Shown here: positions 17,647 to 27,006 of the stretch, one piece after another
How the letters are laid out: the number at the start of each line of letters is the position of its first letter
Position numbering within the stretch: position 1 is the stretch's first letter
NCBI GenBank assembly: GCA_016704485.1
Contig: JADJAA010000003.1
Span: forward strand, 62,001 to 126,000
Reading direction: 5' to 3'
Source of the DNA: Flavobacteriales bacterium
Lineage (GTDB): Bacteria > Bacteroidota > Bacteroidia > Flavobacteriales_F > PHOS-HE28
Length of the DNA stretch: 64,000 bases
The notes under the pieces: model-generated
What the model saw: only the letters and a program-made list of their open reading frames with translations
What the model was told of the DNA's origin: nothing
Databases searched by the model: none
Program-made: the position numbers and the translations under genes

Positions 17647-18741
17647 ATGTCATCCAAAGCCCACAGTCTAAACCTTTTCAATCGCACACGTGTCGTGTAT
17701 TGGGTTACACAATTGATCGGCTGGGGGCTATTCACCGGCTTATTCCTGTTCTGGAATTACTTGGAGGATCGATTAACACCGGACGGTGTTCGAGTGAATT
17801 TCGTGGTCTTCGTGATCGGGATCCTAATGAGCCATTATTTCAGAAGCATCATCTTACGAAAAGGCTGGTTGGAAAAGGACTTGGGCTGGGTGTTGCCCCG
17901 CCTTGCGCTTTGGTCAGTAATTCTAGGATCTTCCGCGTTCTTGGTACTCGGGATCATCCACGATCTATCATTCGATTTCGAGCCGTTGCTTTCCGGATCC
18001 GCATCAGATCTTTTCGGACGTATTCTGAACTGGGTGGTCCTGCTTTTCCTATGGTCACTTTGTTATTTGGGATACACGTATTTCATCCGGCATCGGCGAG
18101 AGGAGATACGGAATCTAAGGCTCGAGACCGCTAACCACGAGAATCAGTTGCAGAATTTACGCGCTCAGATGAACCCGCATTTCATGTTCAATGCGCTCAA
18201 TAGCATACGTGCGCTGGTCGACGAAGACCCTGATCAGGCAAAACTTGCTATCACTCAACTGAGTGCCATACTCCGCAATGCTTTAGCAACCGTGAAACGC
18301 AAAACGGTACCCTTGGGCGAAGAATTGGATATCGTGAAAGCATACCTTGGATTGGAGCTTATCCGATATGAAGAACGGTTACGTGTGCAATGGAACATTG
18401 AACCGGATCTGAACCGCATACAAGTTCCACCGATGTTGCTACAGACCCTTGTGGAGAATGCTGTACGGCATGGTGTAGCGAAATATGCGGATGGTGGCGA
18501 CATCCATATCAGTGCTCAGAAAAGCGTGAACGGCATCGTACTTTCAATTCGCAACAGTGGACATTTTGAAACACCAGGAACCCAACAGATGAACGGCGGA
18601 TCCAACACTACATCGCGTGTTGGGATCGGGTTGCGGAACACACGGCGTAGATTGGAAATGCTCTATAAAGGAGAAGCGAATTTAAAGATCCAGAACCGTG
18701 ATGGAATGGTAGTGACCGAGGTGGAAATTCCTGATAGTTAA
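17647..18741 (+). CDS. LytS-type sensor histidine kinase
   Basis: 364 residues. Four transmembrane segments (about 16-35, 42-62, 76-104, 124-146), a short coiled coil (about 150-172) and a HisKA_7TM/His_kinase domain: phospho-acceptor His in QMNPHFMFNALNSIRA, then an N box LVENAVRHG and a glycine motif GIGLRNTRRRL. There is no separate extracytoplasmic sensor domain, so the signal is probably read within the membrane. It forms a two-component pair with the LytTR regulator 98 bases downstream on the same strand. Confidence 0.92.
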   Translation: MSSKAHSLNLFNRTRVVYWVTQLIGWGLFTGLFLFWNYLEDRLTPDGVRVNFVVFVIGILMSHYFRSIILRKGWLEKDLGWVLPRLALWSVILGSSAFLVLGIIHDLSFDFEPLLSGSASDLFGRILNWVVLLFLWSLCYLGYTYFIRHRREEIRNLRLETANHENQLQNLRAQMNPHFMFNALNSIRALVDEDPDQAKLAITQLSAILRNALATVKRKTVPLGEELDIVKAYLGLELIRYEERLRVQWNIEPDLNRIQVPPMLLQTLVENAVRHGVAKYADGGDIHISAQKSVNGIVLSIRNSGHFETPGTQQMNGGSNTTSRVGIGLRNTRRRLEMLYKGEANLKIQNRDGMVVTEVEIPDS

Positions 18742-18839
18742 TGATGCAAGTTGTTCATTGTCCGTTATGCGTTAAGTGAATAACGAACCTTTGTACAACG
18801 ACCGACAACTGATAACCTGCAACAAACAACCGACCCATT

Positions 18840-19574
18840 ATGAAAGCTTTGATAATTGATGATGAACGCTTAGCAAGGAAGGAACTCGCCGGGTTGTTGG
18901 AGAAGTATGATAATATTCAGGTAGTTGGTGAAGCAACCAACGCCGATGAGGCTGAAACGCTTATTGCAGAAAAGCATCCCGATCTATTGTTCCTGGACAT
19001 CAATATGCCGGAACGAACAGGTTTCGACCTCTTGGAGGCACTGGACCAAGCTCCGCATGTGATCTTCGTTACCGCTTATGACGAGCACGCTTTAAAAGCC
19101 TTCGAGGTAAATGCTTTGGATTATCTATTGAAACCGATCGACCCGGAACGACTGGATGCAGCGATCAATAAGTTACAGACCACGACCGAATCGGATGTAT
19201 CGCACCGAGAAACCTTGCACGAGAACGATCAGATCTTTTTAAAGGACGGCGAGAAATGTTGGTTCGTTACGTTGAAGGATGTGCGGTATTTTGAAAGTGA
19301 AGGCAACTATGTCCGGGTCCGCTTTAAGGATCAAAAACCTTTGGTACTCCGTTCATTGAACAAACTGGAGGAGAAGTTAGACCCCAGGATCTATTTCAGA
19401 GCTAACCGCAAACACATCATCAACCTGCGCTGGGTGGATAAGATCGAACCGTGGTTCAGTGGTGGCCTTATGGTGAAACTGAAACCAACATCCGACAAAC
19501 CCGACGCAGAACCCGAACAGATCGAAGTGTCACGCAGACAAGCCAGTCGTTTCAAGGAACTGCTAAGCCTGTAA
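18840..19574 (+). CDS. LytTR-family response regulator
   Basis: 244 residues. Receiver domain (1-118): acidic pair in IDDERLARKEL, phospho-acceptor Asp in LLFLDINMPERTGF, and the conserved Lys in YLLKPIDP. LytTR DNA-binding domain (about 135-244): FLKDGEKCWFVTLKDVRYFESEGNYVRVRF, RSLNKLEEKL and FRANRKHIINLRWVDKIE. It is expected to bind direct-repeat promoter sites after phosphorylation by the adjacent LytS-like kinase. Target genes are not known. Confidence 0.93.
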   Translation: MKALIIDDERLARKELAGLLEKYDNIQVVGEATNADEAETLIAEKHPDLLFLDINMPERTGFDLLEALDQAPHVIFVTAYDEHALKAFEVNALDYLLKPIDPERLDAAINKLQTTTESDVSHRETLHENDQIFLKDGEKCWFVTLKDVRYFESEGNYVRVRFKDQKPLVLRSLNKLEEKLDPRIYFRANRKHIINLRWVDKIEPWFSGGLMVKLKPTSDKPDAEPEQIEVSRRQASRFKELLSL

Positions 19575-19722
19575 CGTTGGATTCCGACCGTTTCCTGAAC
19601 GAGGAATAACGCTATGCAAATAGTGTAGTCACCAAGATAGATCGCGCCCCCAAGAAAAAGGTCATTCGTTTTCCGCCCGATCAATCCTATCTTGCCTCCG
19701 CATACCAGAAAACCATACGCTC

Positions 19723-21831
19723 ATGATCCGCATCATTACTCTATTGCTCCTCGCCTTTTTCACATCTACATTATTCGCTGGCCAAGGTGGACCGGATGCC
19801 TATGGTTATATCTGGAAGGACAGTAACGAACCGGATGGGCCGGTCTATGCTTGGCAGGATATCACGAGTATTGGAACGTTGGTCAGTGGGCTTGCCGATG
19901 ACAATTCGGTTGGGCCGATCGTGATGCAGACCAGTTTTCAGTATTACTGGTATACCCGCAAATTCATTTGGGTGGGTAGCAACGGTTATATAGCGTTCAA
20001 CAGTGGTAACATCGCCTCACCCTTCCCAACCATTCCAACATCCGGCGGCACCAATGATTATATAGCTGCCATGATGAGTGACCTTACATTCTTGGGTGCT
20101 GGCAACCCGGCACAATGCTATATCTACGATGATGGTCTCATAACCACTGTATCATACATCAACGTTCCATTCTGGAGCGCAACAGCGCCCAATAATTTTG
20201 AGGGTTCCAATACATTCCAGATCATTCTGGATACGAACGACAGTACCATCACAGTGCAATACCAAGCGCAGACTGGGTTAACACAGAATACCGATCTGAA
20301 ATTGGGGATCGAAAGCGTTGCTGGCAGCATTGGTCTACAGCACTCTGCCAATGTGTATCCGGTTGCCAATTATGCCATTCGTTATTACCAACCGCCAGTG
20401 GGCCTGTTGGATATCAGCGATGCTACGATCACCTATAACACTGCCGTTGGTAGTGGTGGGCAATTCCTTTCCCGAGGTGGATCACAGTTTCCTTTGAGTA
20501 CAGTGATCGGGAATATCGGAAATGTGGATGTGGCCGATTTCCTCACTACGGGTGATGTGCTCAATGCTGCGGGAGCTGTTGTGGTAACGAACCAACAATC
20601 CGTTGGCTACATGGCACCTTACGGAGACACCTTGATCACTTATCAGAATGCCTTCGACCCGACCACAGCGGGTACATACCGCTTTCGTACTACCATAAGC
20701 GGCGTTATGGATGAGCTGGTAACACTGAACAATACTCAGATACAAGAGCTTGTGGTGTTGGATACCACAGTTACAACTCATGATCTTGAATACCATGGCA
20801 ACGCGGATGATGGTCTTGGCCTTGGTTGGAGTGGCGGAAACGGCGGAGTTGGTGTGCATTTGATCCCCCCCTACTACCCTGCATATGCAACAGCGACGAC
20901 AGTGCGGATCGCGGCTAACGCCACTCTGGCCGCGTTCACGATGATGGTCTTCGCTGATGATGGACCTGATAATACACCCGGCACCTTATTGGATTCGGTT
21001 TACATGTCCGGCGCAAATGCTGCGGCCGGCAACCATGTGGTTCCATTATCATCACCGCTTACAATTGCCGATGGCGGCGTATATGTCCAATGGTACATGG
21101 AGGGCGAAGGGGTGAACATCGCTCAGGATATTTCACCACCCTTTTCACTTCAGACCTACGAAGTACTTGGTGGAACATGGGCAGAATTCCGCGATCGAGA
21201 GAATATTGACTTCTTCATTGGTCTTCGATTGGAACAAGTACCGGTATATGATATTGGTTGCTCCGGATTCTTCGGCGTTGCCGCCATGGATGATATCGGA
21301 AGCCCATTGGCCGTTCGTGCTTTTGTCCACAATTACGGAAATGCTGCGATCACGAATTTCCCCTTGAGCTATCGGTTCGGAACGGACCCTGTGTTCACTC
21401 AGACCTATACTGGAGCGGCCATTGCGCCAGGTGCTGAAACATTGGTCACGTTCACGCAACAATTCATTCCCACCATGGATGGTCAGGGAGATCTTTGCGC
21501 TTGGACAGCTGAACCAACTGACGTTATCTCGAACAACGACACGCTTTGTTTGACCGTTTCAACGTGGATCGGAATTGAGGAACTTCCGATACTAACCGCA
21601 ACCGTTGGTCCCAACCCAGCGAATGAGTTCGTCCGGATATCGGGTTTACCGATCGGTTCCTATTCAATGGAATTGCACGATATGCAAGGCAAATTGATTG
21701 ATCTAGAACGACTGAATGTGGCACATGAAGGGGTTCATATTTCCGTAGCGGATGTTCGTTCGGGTTTCTATGTCCTGCATATGCGTTCTGAGGAAGGCAG
21801 TTTCAGAACACTCCTATCGATCGAGCGATAA
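19723..21831 (+). CDS. Large T9SS type A sorting domain protein, nidogen-like N-terminus
   Basis: 702 residues; signal peptide MIRIITLLLLAFFTSTLFAGQ. Residues about 55-230 resemble the nidogen-type beta region (YYWYTRKFIWVGSNGYIAFNSG, then NTFQIILDTNDSTITVQYQ). Residues about 235-345 and 520-610 read like CARDB-type beta-sandwiches (IGNIGNVDVADF, VHNYGNAAITNFPLSYRF). The sorting domain begins GPNPANEF and ends GFYVLHM...FRTLLSIER. No enzymatic motif was found. It lies downstream of the two-component pair with 148 bases between and an own TATCTTGC element at 19688, so it is probably a separate unit, although regulation by the LytTR protein is possible. Confidence 0.85.
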   Translation: MIRIITLLLLAFFTSTLFAGQGGPDAYGYIWKDSNEPDGPVYAWQDITSIGTLVSGLADDNSVGPIVMQTSFQYYWYTRKFIWVGSNGYIAFNSGNIASPFPTIPTSGGTNDYIAAMMSDLTFLGAGNPAQCYIYDDGLITTVSYINVPFWSATAPNNFEGSNTFQIILDTNDSTITVQYQAQTGLTQNTDLKLGIESVAGSIGLQHSANVYPVANYAIRYYQPPVGLLDISDATITYNTAVGSGGQFLSRGGSQFPLSTVIGNIGNVDVADFLTTGDVLNAAGAVVVTNQQSVGYMAPYGDTLITYQNAFDPTTAGTYRFRTTISGVMDELVTLNNTQIQELVVLDTTVTTHDLEYHGNADDGLGLGWSGGNGGVGVHLIPPYYPAYATATTVRIAANATLAAFTMMVFADDGPDNTPGTLLDSVYMSGANAAAGNHVVPLSSPLTIADGGVYVQWYMEGEGVNIAQDISPPFSLQTYEVLGGTWAEFRDRENIDFFIGLRLEQVPVYDIGCSGFFGVAAMDDIGSPLAVRAFVHNYGNAAITNFPLSYRFGTDPVFTQTYTGAAIAPGAETLVTFTQQFIPTMDGQGDLCAWTAEPTDVISNNDTLCLTVSTWIGIEELPILTATVGPNPANEFVRISGLPIGSYSMELHDMQGKLIDLERLNVAHEGVHISVADVRSGFYVLHMRSEEGSFRTLLSIER

Positions 21832-21894
21832 CTCTGCCCTCAACGTCTAACTTCGTGCGCTCTTTGGGCGAAATTGCCAAGGACGTGTCTGCTC

Positions 21895-22551
21895 ATGAAT
21901 AAGAATACAACTGCCCTTTTGATCGTTTGGAACGTAGTACTAACTGCTCTGCTGGCATGGAGCCTTTTGCGCACATCCTCAACCGATCAGACCATAGCGG
22001 TCCCTGCAACTGGATCTTCCGAAGAAGCTATGAAAGCGGTGATCTCCCCAAGAGATAGTTCAGCGATCAAGGATGCGCGAATAGCCTATTTCGTAATGGA
22101 CTCAGTGCAATCGAAATACGAAATGGTCAAAGAACAAGGTGACAGATTGCGTGGCGAAGGAAAACGGCTGGAAGGCAACCTACAGCGTGAAATGGATAAG
22201 GCACAGGGTCGCTATCAGGAGCTGATGCAAAAGGACCATACCTATAGCACACAAGCTGACATCCAGAAAGACGAAATGGAATTGCAGAAGTTGGGTGAAA
22301 AGATCCAAGGATTGCAGGCAAGCAGTGAGGAACAACTGGGTCGCATGGAGATCGAAAGCTTGAACCTGATATCCAAAGAGATCGAGGATTATCTACAGGA
22401 CTATAACGCAGTTGCGGGATTCGATTATATATTCAGCGTGCAGAATGGTGGCCAGATCTGGACTGGTAACGAGAACTTGGACATCACGGAAACGGTGGTC
22501 AAAGAACTCAACAAGCGGCATAGGGCCAAGAAACCCGTGGCAAAGCCTTGA
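21895..22551 (+). CDS. OmpH/Skp-family periplasmic chaperone
   Basis: 218 residues from the ATG at 21895. An N-terminal hydrophobic segment (about 6-24) works as signal or anchor. IAYFVMDSVQSKYEMVKEQGDRL matches the OmpH start strand and first helix; residues about 70-155 form a long charged helical hairpin, and NAVAGFDYIFSVQNGGQIWTGNENLDITETVVKELN is the typical conserved C-terminal strand and helix. Skp-type trimers hold unfolded outer-membrane proteins in the periplasm. The setting close to OstA-like and other envelope genes fits. Confidence 0.85.
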   Translation: MNKNTTALLIVWNVVLTALLAWSLLRTSSTDQTIAVPATGSSEEAMKAVISPRDSSAIKDARIAYFVMDSVQSKYEMVKEQGDRLRGEGKRLEGNLQREMDKAQGRYQELMQKDHTYSTQADIQKDEMELQKLGEKIQGLQASSEEQLGRMEIESLNLISKEIEDYLQDYNAVAGFDYIFSVQNGGQIWTGNENLDITETVVKELNKRHRAKKPVAKP

Positions 22552-22653
22552 TCGGTATTTGTGCAGGTTTCCAGTGCGTTATTCAATACGGACTGACCCA
22601 AAGCACTGCCGCTTAATGATTTTCATTTTTGGCGTAAACGAACGAGCTCGTGA

Positions 22654-23202
22654 ATGGATCTATTGGACGGAAAAAAGAAAGAGAATATTGGCGATTACGT
22701 GATCAGCATGTGGCACATTGAGGATCTGATGCGGGCCAGCAAGTTCGATATGAAGATCATTGAGGAACAATTGATCGAGCCGATCGATGGGGACTACGAA
22801 ACCCGTGAGAATGTGCGCGAGTGGTACTCCGATATCATTGCCAGAATGAAAGAGGATGGCTTGGAACAAAGCGGCCATTTACCCGAAGTGAACGATGTAC
22901 TTGGCGAACTGGAAATGCTCCACCGTTCGTTGGTGGAAGGTGATAGCGATGAGAAGTACACTGCTCTGTACGTCCAAGCCAGTGAAGGGATCATAGACCT
23001 TCAGAAACAAGCCGGAGAAGAGGCACTACCACCGATCGAGACATGCTTTACCGCAGTCTATGGTCTTATGGTCCTACGGGCGAAGAATGCCAAGATCGCC
23101 AAAAGCACACTTGAAGCAGAGTCGTCCATGAGACGGCTGTTGGAGTATTTGAGCATGCATTACAAGCAGATGCGGAAATTGCCTGGGATCTCTTTGAATT
23201 AG
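22654..23202 (+). CDS. DUF4924 family protein
   Basis: 182 residues, no signal peptide or membrane segment. The opening KKKENIGDYVISMWHIEDLMRA, the middle VNDVLGELEMLHRSL and the PIETCFTAVYGLMVLRAKNAKIA segment are as I remember the Bacteroidota DUF4924 family. Predicted all-helical and cytoplasmic. Its function is unknown. It sits between the OmpH-like chaperone and the OstA-like protein on the same strand, 102 and 133 bases away, so shared transcription is possible but not tight. Confidence 0.7.
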   Translation: MDLLDGKKKENIGDYVISMWHIEDLMRASKFDMKIIEEQLIEPIDGDYETRENVREWYSDIIARMKEDGLEQSGHLPEVNDVLGELEMLHRSLVEGDSDEKYTALYVQASEGIIDLQKQAGEEALPPIETCFTAVYGLMVLRAKNAKIAKSTLEAESSMRRLLEYLSMHYKQMRKLPGISLN

Positions 23203-23263
23203 TCCGATCGGTAGGGCACCGTATAGACCTTCGCCCATCAAATACTTTGCATTCAATTCCAGA

Positions 23264-23271
23264 TACATTTG
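23264..23271 (+). promoter_or_regulatory. Candidate -7 promoter element of the OstA-like gene
   Basis: TACATTTG is an exact match to the Bacteroidota -7 consensus TAnnTTTG, 64 bases before the ATG. The expected -33 TTTG is poorly placed (a TTTG lies only about 14 bases upstream), so this is tentative. Confidence 0.35.
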
Positions 23272-23335
23272 GAACGATAGTTGACAAGATCATTGCAAAC
23301 CTGATGACGGAATTCCAAATTCCACTTCCTATTCC

Positions 23336-24853
23336 ATGCGATCTCTGACAGTCTTAGCCCTATTGTTCTGCGCAAGTGTTATGCATGCACAGGATAGCAA
23401 GGGGTCCAGATCCGGGGGTGTGGAGATCTTGAACGCTGATATCTGGGAATTCGATCAGGCGCGAGCCCAAGGGGCACAAGTTCTGAAAGGGAATGTGCGA
23501 TTCAAACATGGACAGGCGATCATGAAATGCGATAGCGCCTACCTCTTCGAGGATGAACGTGTACGTGCGATGGGGCGTGTGAACATCAACCAAGGTGATA
23601 CGTTGTTCGTGGATGGCGACGTCCTGGAATATGAAAGCAGTACCCGTATGGCTCGGTTGGAAGGCAACGTGCATCTGCGTAATGCCGATATGGAATTGAC
23701 CACTCCTGCGTTGGATTATGACATGAATGCAAAACGTGCTTTGTACACGAGCGGCGGCCGTATTGTAAGTACGAAAGAGAACAACACGCTCACCAGTGAC
23801 ATAGGCCTGTACTTGGCTGATTCGCGATCGTTCATTTTTAGTCACAACGTATTGCTTGAACATCCGGAGCATACGATCACCAGCGATACCATGCACTACG
23901 GAACGGGCACTGGTGTCGCGGAATTCTTTGGACCCACGCAGATCATACAGAATAACACGGTCATCAATACACTACGCGGCACATACGACACACGGAATGA
24001 ACGGGCACGATTCACAAAACGATCCCGCATACTAAGCGGTGGCCGATCGCTCGAGGGCGATAGCTTGCACTATGATGAACCAACGGGTATCGGGCGTGCT
24101 TGGGGAAACGTTGCTGTTACGGATACGGCCAGTGATATGATCGTGAATGGTGATCAAGGTTTTTATGACGAGATCAACGATCGATCCATGATCACAGGTC
24201 ATGCCGAACTTGTGATCCTGATGGATGGGGATAGCCTTTTCCTGCACGGCGACTCTATCTTCACGGCACCGGATAGCCTAGGGAAACGAGTAATGGCACA
24301 TCGCAATGTGCGTTTCTTCAAAAGCGATATGCAAGGCGTTTGTGATACGCTGATCTACACGGATGCCGACAGCTTGATCCGGATGTTCAATGCTCCGGTA
24401 TTGTGGAGCGGATCGGATCAGATCACTGGAGATCATATCCGTATAGCGATGAAGGATGGAAAGGCGCATCGACTGTTCGTGGAGGACAATGCATTCCTTG
24501 TTTCCCAAGCGGATAGTGTGCATTTCGACCAGGTAGCTGGAACCACGATGACAGGATTCTTCGTAAACAACGAATTGGATCGGATCCTTACTGAAGGCAA
24601 TGCGCGCACAGTCTATTTTGCACGAGAGGAAAAAGATGGGATCGAATCGATCATTGGTGTGAACCGAGCAGACTGCAGTAGGATCTCTGTAAAACTCGCA
24701 GAGGGCAAAGTTGGCACTGTCACTTTCATGGAACAACCGGATGCCATCCTCTACCCCATTGATAAGGCTCCACTGAATGAGCTACGCATGGAAGGATCGG
24801 ATTGGCGCGATGACGAGCGGCCTATCGATCGGCAGGCGATCTTTGATCAGTGA
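23336..24853 (+). CDS. OstA-like (LptA-type) envelope protein
   Basis: 505 residues; signal peptide to about residue 18 (SVMHAQ). It opens with the OstA-like N-terminal domain: VLKGNVRFKHGQAIMKCDSAYLF, GDTLFVDGDVLEYESS, ARLEGNVHLRNADMELTTPALDYD. The strand pattern L-x-G-x-V-x-(F/L) repeats through about residue 390, as expected for a long beta-jellyroll of the LptA/LptD-N type. In Bacteroidota such proteins are thought to take part in lipopolysaccharide transport across the periplasm. It is periplasmic, lacks the LptD barrel, and so differs from the LptD-like gene at 33.9 kb. The last 7 bases overlap the convergent beta-helix gene. Confidence 0.8.
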   Translation: MRSLTVLALLFCASVMHAQDSKGSRSGGVEILNADIWEFDQARAQGAQVLKGNVRFKHGQAIMKCDSAYLFEDERVRAMGRVNINQGDTLFVDGDVLEYESSTRMARLEGNVHLRNADMELTTPALDYDMNAKRALYTSGGRIVSTKENNTLTSDIGLYLADSRSFIFSHNVLLEHPEHTITSDTMHYGTGTGVAEFFGPTQIIQNNTVINTLRGTYDTRNERARFTKRSRILSGGRSLEGDSLHYDEPTGIGRAWGNVAVTDTASDMIVNGDQGFYDEINDRSMITGHAELVILMDGDSLFLHGDSIFTAPDSLGKRVMAHRNVRFFKSDMQGVCDTLIYTDADSLIRMFNAPVLWSGSDQITGDHIRIAMKDGKAHRLFVEDNAFLVSQADSVHFDQVAGTTMTGFFVNNELDRILTEGNARTVYFAREEKDGIESIIGVNRADCSRISVKLAEGKVGTVTFMEQPDAILYPIDKAPLNELRMEGSDWRDDERPIDRQAIFDQ

Positions 24854-27006
24854 ATCTTTCCACCGAAATCGGATATGATCTTCGGGTCGAGCGCCTCCTT
24901 CTCGTCAATTCCGGAATGATCATCAACTACGCCTTCCTGCTTGTTGTTCGTGAATTCGTTGGGATATCGGATCACCCGTGCCCCACCCTGGATCGGATCG
25001 ATCCGTTGCAATTTGAACACTGTTCCATTGCTATTGAATCTATTTCCGGATGCATGTATCAAGGCGAGATCGGATCCATTCACGACCGTGTTGTTACCCT
25101 CGAACGTGCTTTCGATAAGCAGCAATTGACCCGCTGACCCGACAGTGATCGCCGTATTGGTCATTCCAATAAAACTGCATTCCTGGATCATGGCACGTTC
25201 GCCGTTGATCAGCACAGCGCTTCCGACGGAACTCTTGCGCGAACTCCGGAAATCACAATCACGAACCTCACTGCGTGCATGCTCCAATGCAAGCAATGGC
25301 CCCGTACCACCATAGAAATTCACATCAACAAGCGTTACATGACCACCGCTCACCTCCAAACCGTGACCCTCAGCAGCCTCGATCTCGCAGCCGTTAAATG
25401 CCGCGTTGAGCGCTCCGCGAATGGATACTTGAGAACCATCCGCACCTCCGCCGCTGATGTACAACCCTGAGACATGGCACAATGCCTTACCATCCCCTCG
25501 CATGGCTATGGCCTTGAATGGTTGGGCATCATTTGCGGCGCGTATGAACACGGGACGTAAACGCGAACCGCGAATGTGCAAAGGCCCCTGCACCATAATG
25601 CCACTTCCAGGAGCCATTGTGATCCGCGCGCCTTCATTGATCACAAGTGCTTTACCTGGCGGAAGTAGGATCTCATCCTTGAAGTAATACTTTCCTCTGT
25701 TCAGAACCAATGTATCACCTTCCGTTCTTGCAGAGAAGAACCACCTCGCAACATCTTCGATCGGTGTCGTTCCTTCCATTGCTTGCACTAGAACAGGGCC
25801 GGAAGCCGCGGCAATACCTACAAACGTGGCACGTCCCGGACCCGCGACCCAGTGCGCATCATGATACGCAAGAGGATCGCCGTTCTCCAAATGATCCTCC
25901 AATAATACATTGGCTACACGGTTCGCCGTGGCACGTGCCCACGCCAGATCACCTTTTTCCGCGAGTATAGGTAACCATGTGTTATCCACTGCGGCAAATT
26001 TCTCCTTTATGCGCCACCGAAGATCATTCAATTGCACGCGTCGTTCGACCAACGAATTCCTGAATTCCTCCTGTTCCAATAATGCACTTACCGGGTCCAT
26101 GGTGAATGCGGATCGGCCTACCGTATATCCAGGAGCGCGATGGAAGATCGGTGAGATCTTTCCTGTTGTACGCCGATGGATGTACGGCACTGATCCGTTC
26201 ACTGTTGGATCCCCGTTCTCCAACCATCGCATCAATAACCACGATATGGCAGCATCCTTGTCCAACACGTTATTAAGAACTTCAGGGTCGCCTTTCGCCA
26301 AACCAGCATATAGCGTTGACCACAACACCCTTAACTCCGGCTCCATCATTGGATCACTGAATGTGTTCGGGAACATGCCTTGCGGACAATCAGGGTCCGC
26401 CGATGCATTGAACAACGTTGCATCCGCTAAGCGCTTCTTGGCCAAGAACGCACGATCGAAGGCTTCTTCTTTTTGAAAGACGCCCAGATCCTTACCACAA
26501 GCAATGACGCGTACGAATGAGACCGCTGCAACCGGCAATTCGAGCTCGGTGGCCAACACCTCCAAGTAGATCGAGCGAATATTCCCAATAGTGGCCGGTA
26601 CCAAGTTGATCTGGTGTTGTTGTTCGTACGGATCGAGTTCCGGGAAGCGTATAGAGAAGGATCCTGGCACTGGACCTATATGGGCCAATTCAGCTTGTGA
26701 ACTATAATTATCCGATTCGAATTGAGCACTACGCCATTGATCGTCGTAGCCATCGGTCGGACAAACAAGCGACTGTCCACCGATACGAAGAACAGCGATC
26801 TCTGAATTTGTTGCATCCTCCAGAATACTCCCTTTCAAGTCGGCGAATATGCGCACTTCTTCTGACTTGATCCCGAACGGCCACTTGCCGGTGAGAAGTT
26901 TCGGTGAAGCCAGTGCGAAAACACCAACGATCAAGCCCAATGGGATCATCAAACCTAAGAACCAGGCCTGTGGGCGTGTTGATGCTCTGCGGACAACGCG
27001 CCTCAT
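24847..27006 (-). CDS. Membrane-anchored degenerate CotH-like protein with right-handed beta-helix
   Basis: 719 residues. One N-terminal transmembrane helix (about 15-35). Residues about 100-350 follow the CotH fold: GSFSIRFPEL, the QINLVPA strand, LEVLATELELPVAAVSFVRVIACGKDLGVFQKEE, then a helical part with WLENGDPTVNGSVPYIHRRTTGKISPIFHRAPG. Compared with the canonical CotH of this window, the ATP-contacting Lys96 position is Arg120 and the catalytic Asp284 position is Arg290, so kinase activity is doubtful. Residues about 440-690 are a parallel beta-helix with short strands (GARITMAPGSGIMVQG, CEIEAAEGHGLEVSGG). Third gene of an operon, start overlapping the previous stop by 4 bases. Function unknown. 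Confidence 0.7.
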   Translation of the reverse strand: MRRVVRRASTRPQAWFLGLMIPLGLIVGVFALASPKLLTGKWPFGIKSEEVRIFADLKGSILEDATNSEIAVLRIGGQSLVCPTDGYDDQWRSAQFESDNYSSQAELAHIGPVPGSFSIRFPELDPYEQQHQINLVPATIGNIRSIYLEVLATELELPVAAVSFVRVIACGKDLGVFQKEEAFDRAFLAKKRLADATLFNASADPDCPQGMFPNTFSDPMMEPELRVLWSTLYAGLAKGDPEVLNNVLDKDAAISWLLMRWLENGDPTVNGSVPYIHRRTTGKISPIFHRAPGYTVGRSAFTMDPVSALLEQEEFRNSLVERRVQLNDLRWRIKEKFAAVDNTWLPILAEKGDLAWARATANRVANVLLEDHLENGDPLAYHDAHWVAGPGRATFVGIAAASGPVLVQAMEGTTPIEDVARWFFSARTEGDTLVLNRGKYYFKDEILLPPGKALVINEGARITMAPGSGIMVQGPLHIRGSRLRPVFIRAANDAQPFKAIAMRGDGKALCHVSGLYISGGGADGSQVSIRGALNAAFNGCEIEAAEGHGLEVSGGHVTLVDVNFYGGTGPLLALEHARSEVRDCDFRSSRKSSVGSAVLINGERAMIQECSFIGMTNTAITVGSAGQLLLIESTFEGNNTVVNGSDLALIHASGNRFNSNGTVFKLQRIDPIQGGARVIRYPNEFTNNKQEGVVDDHSGIDEKEALDPKIISDFGGKIH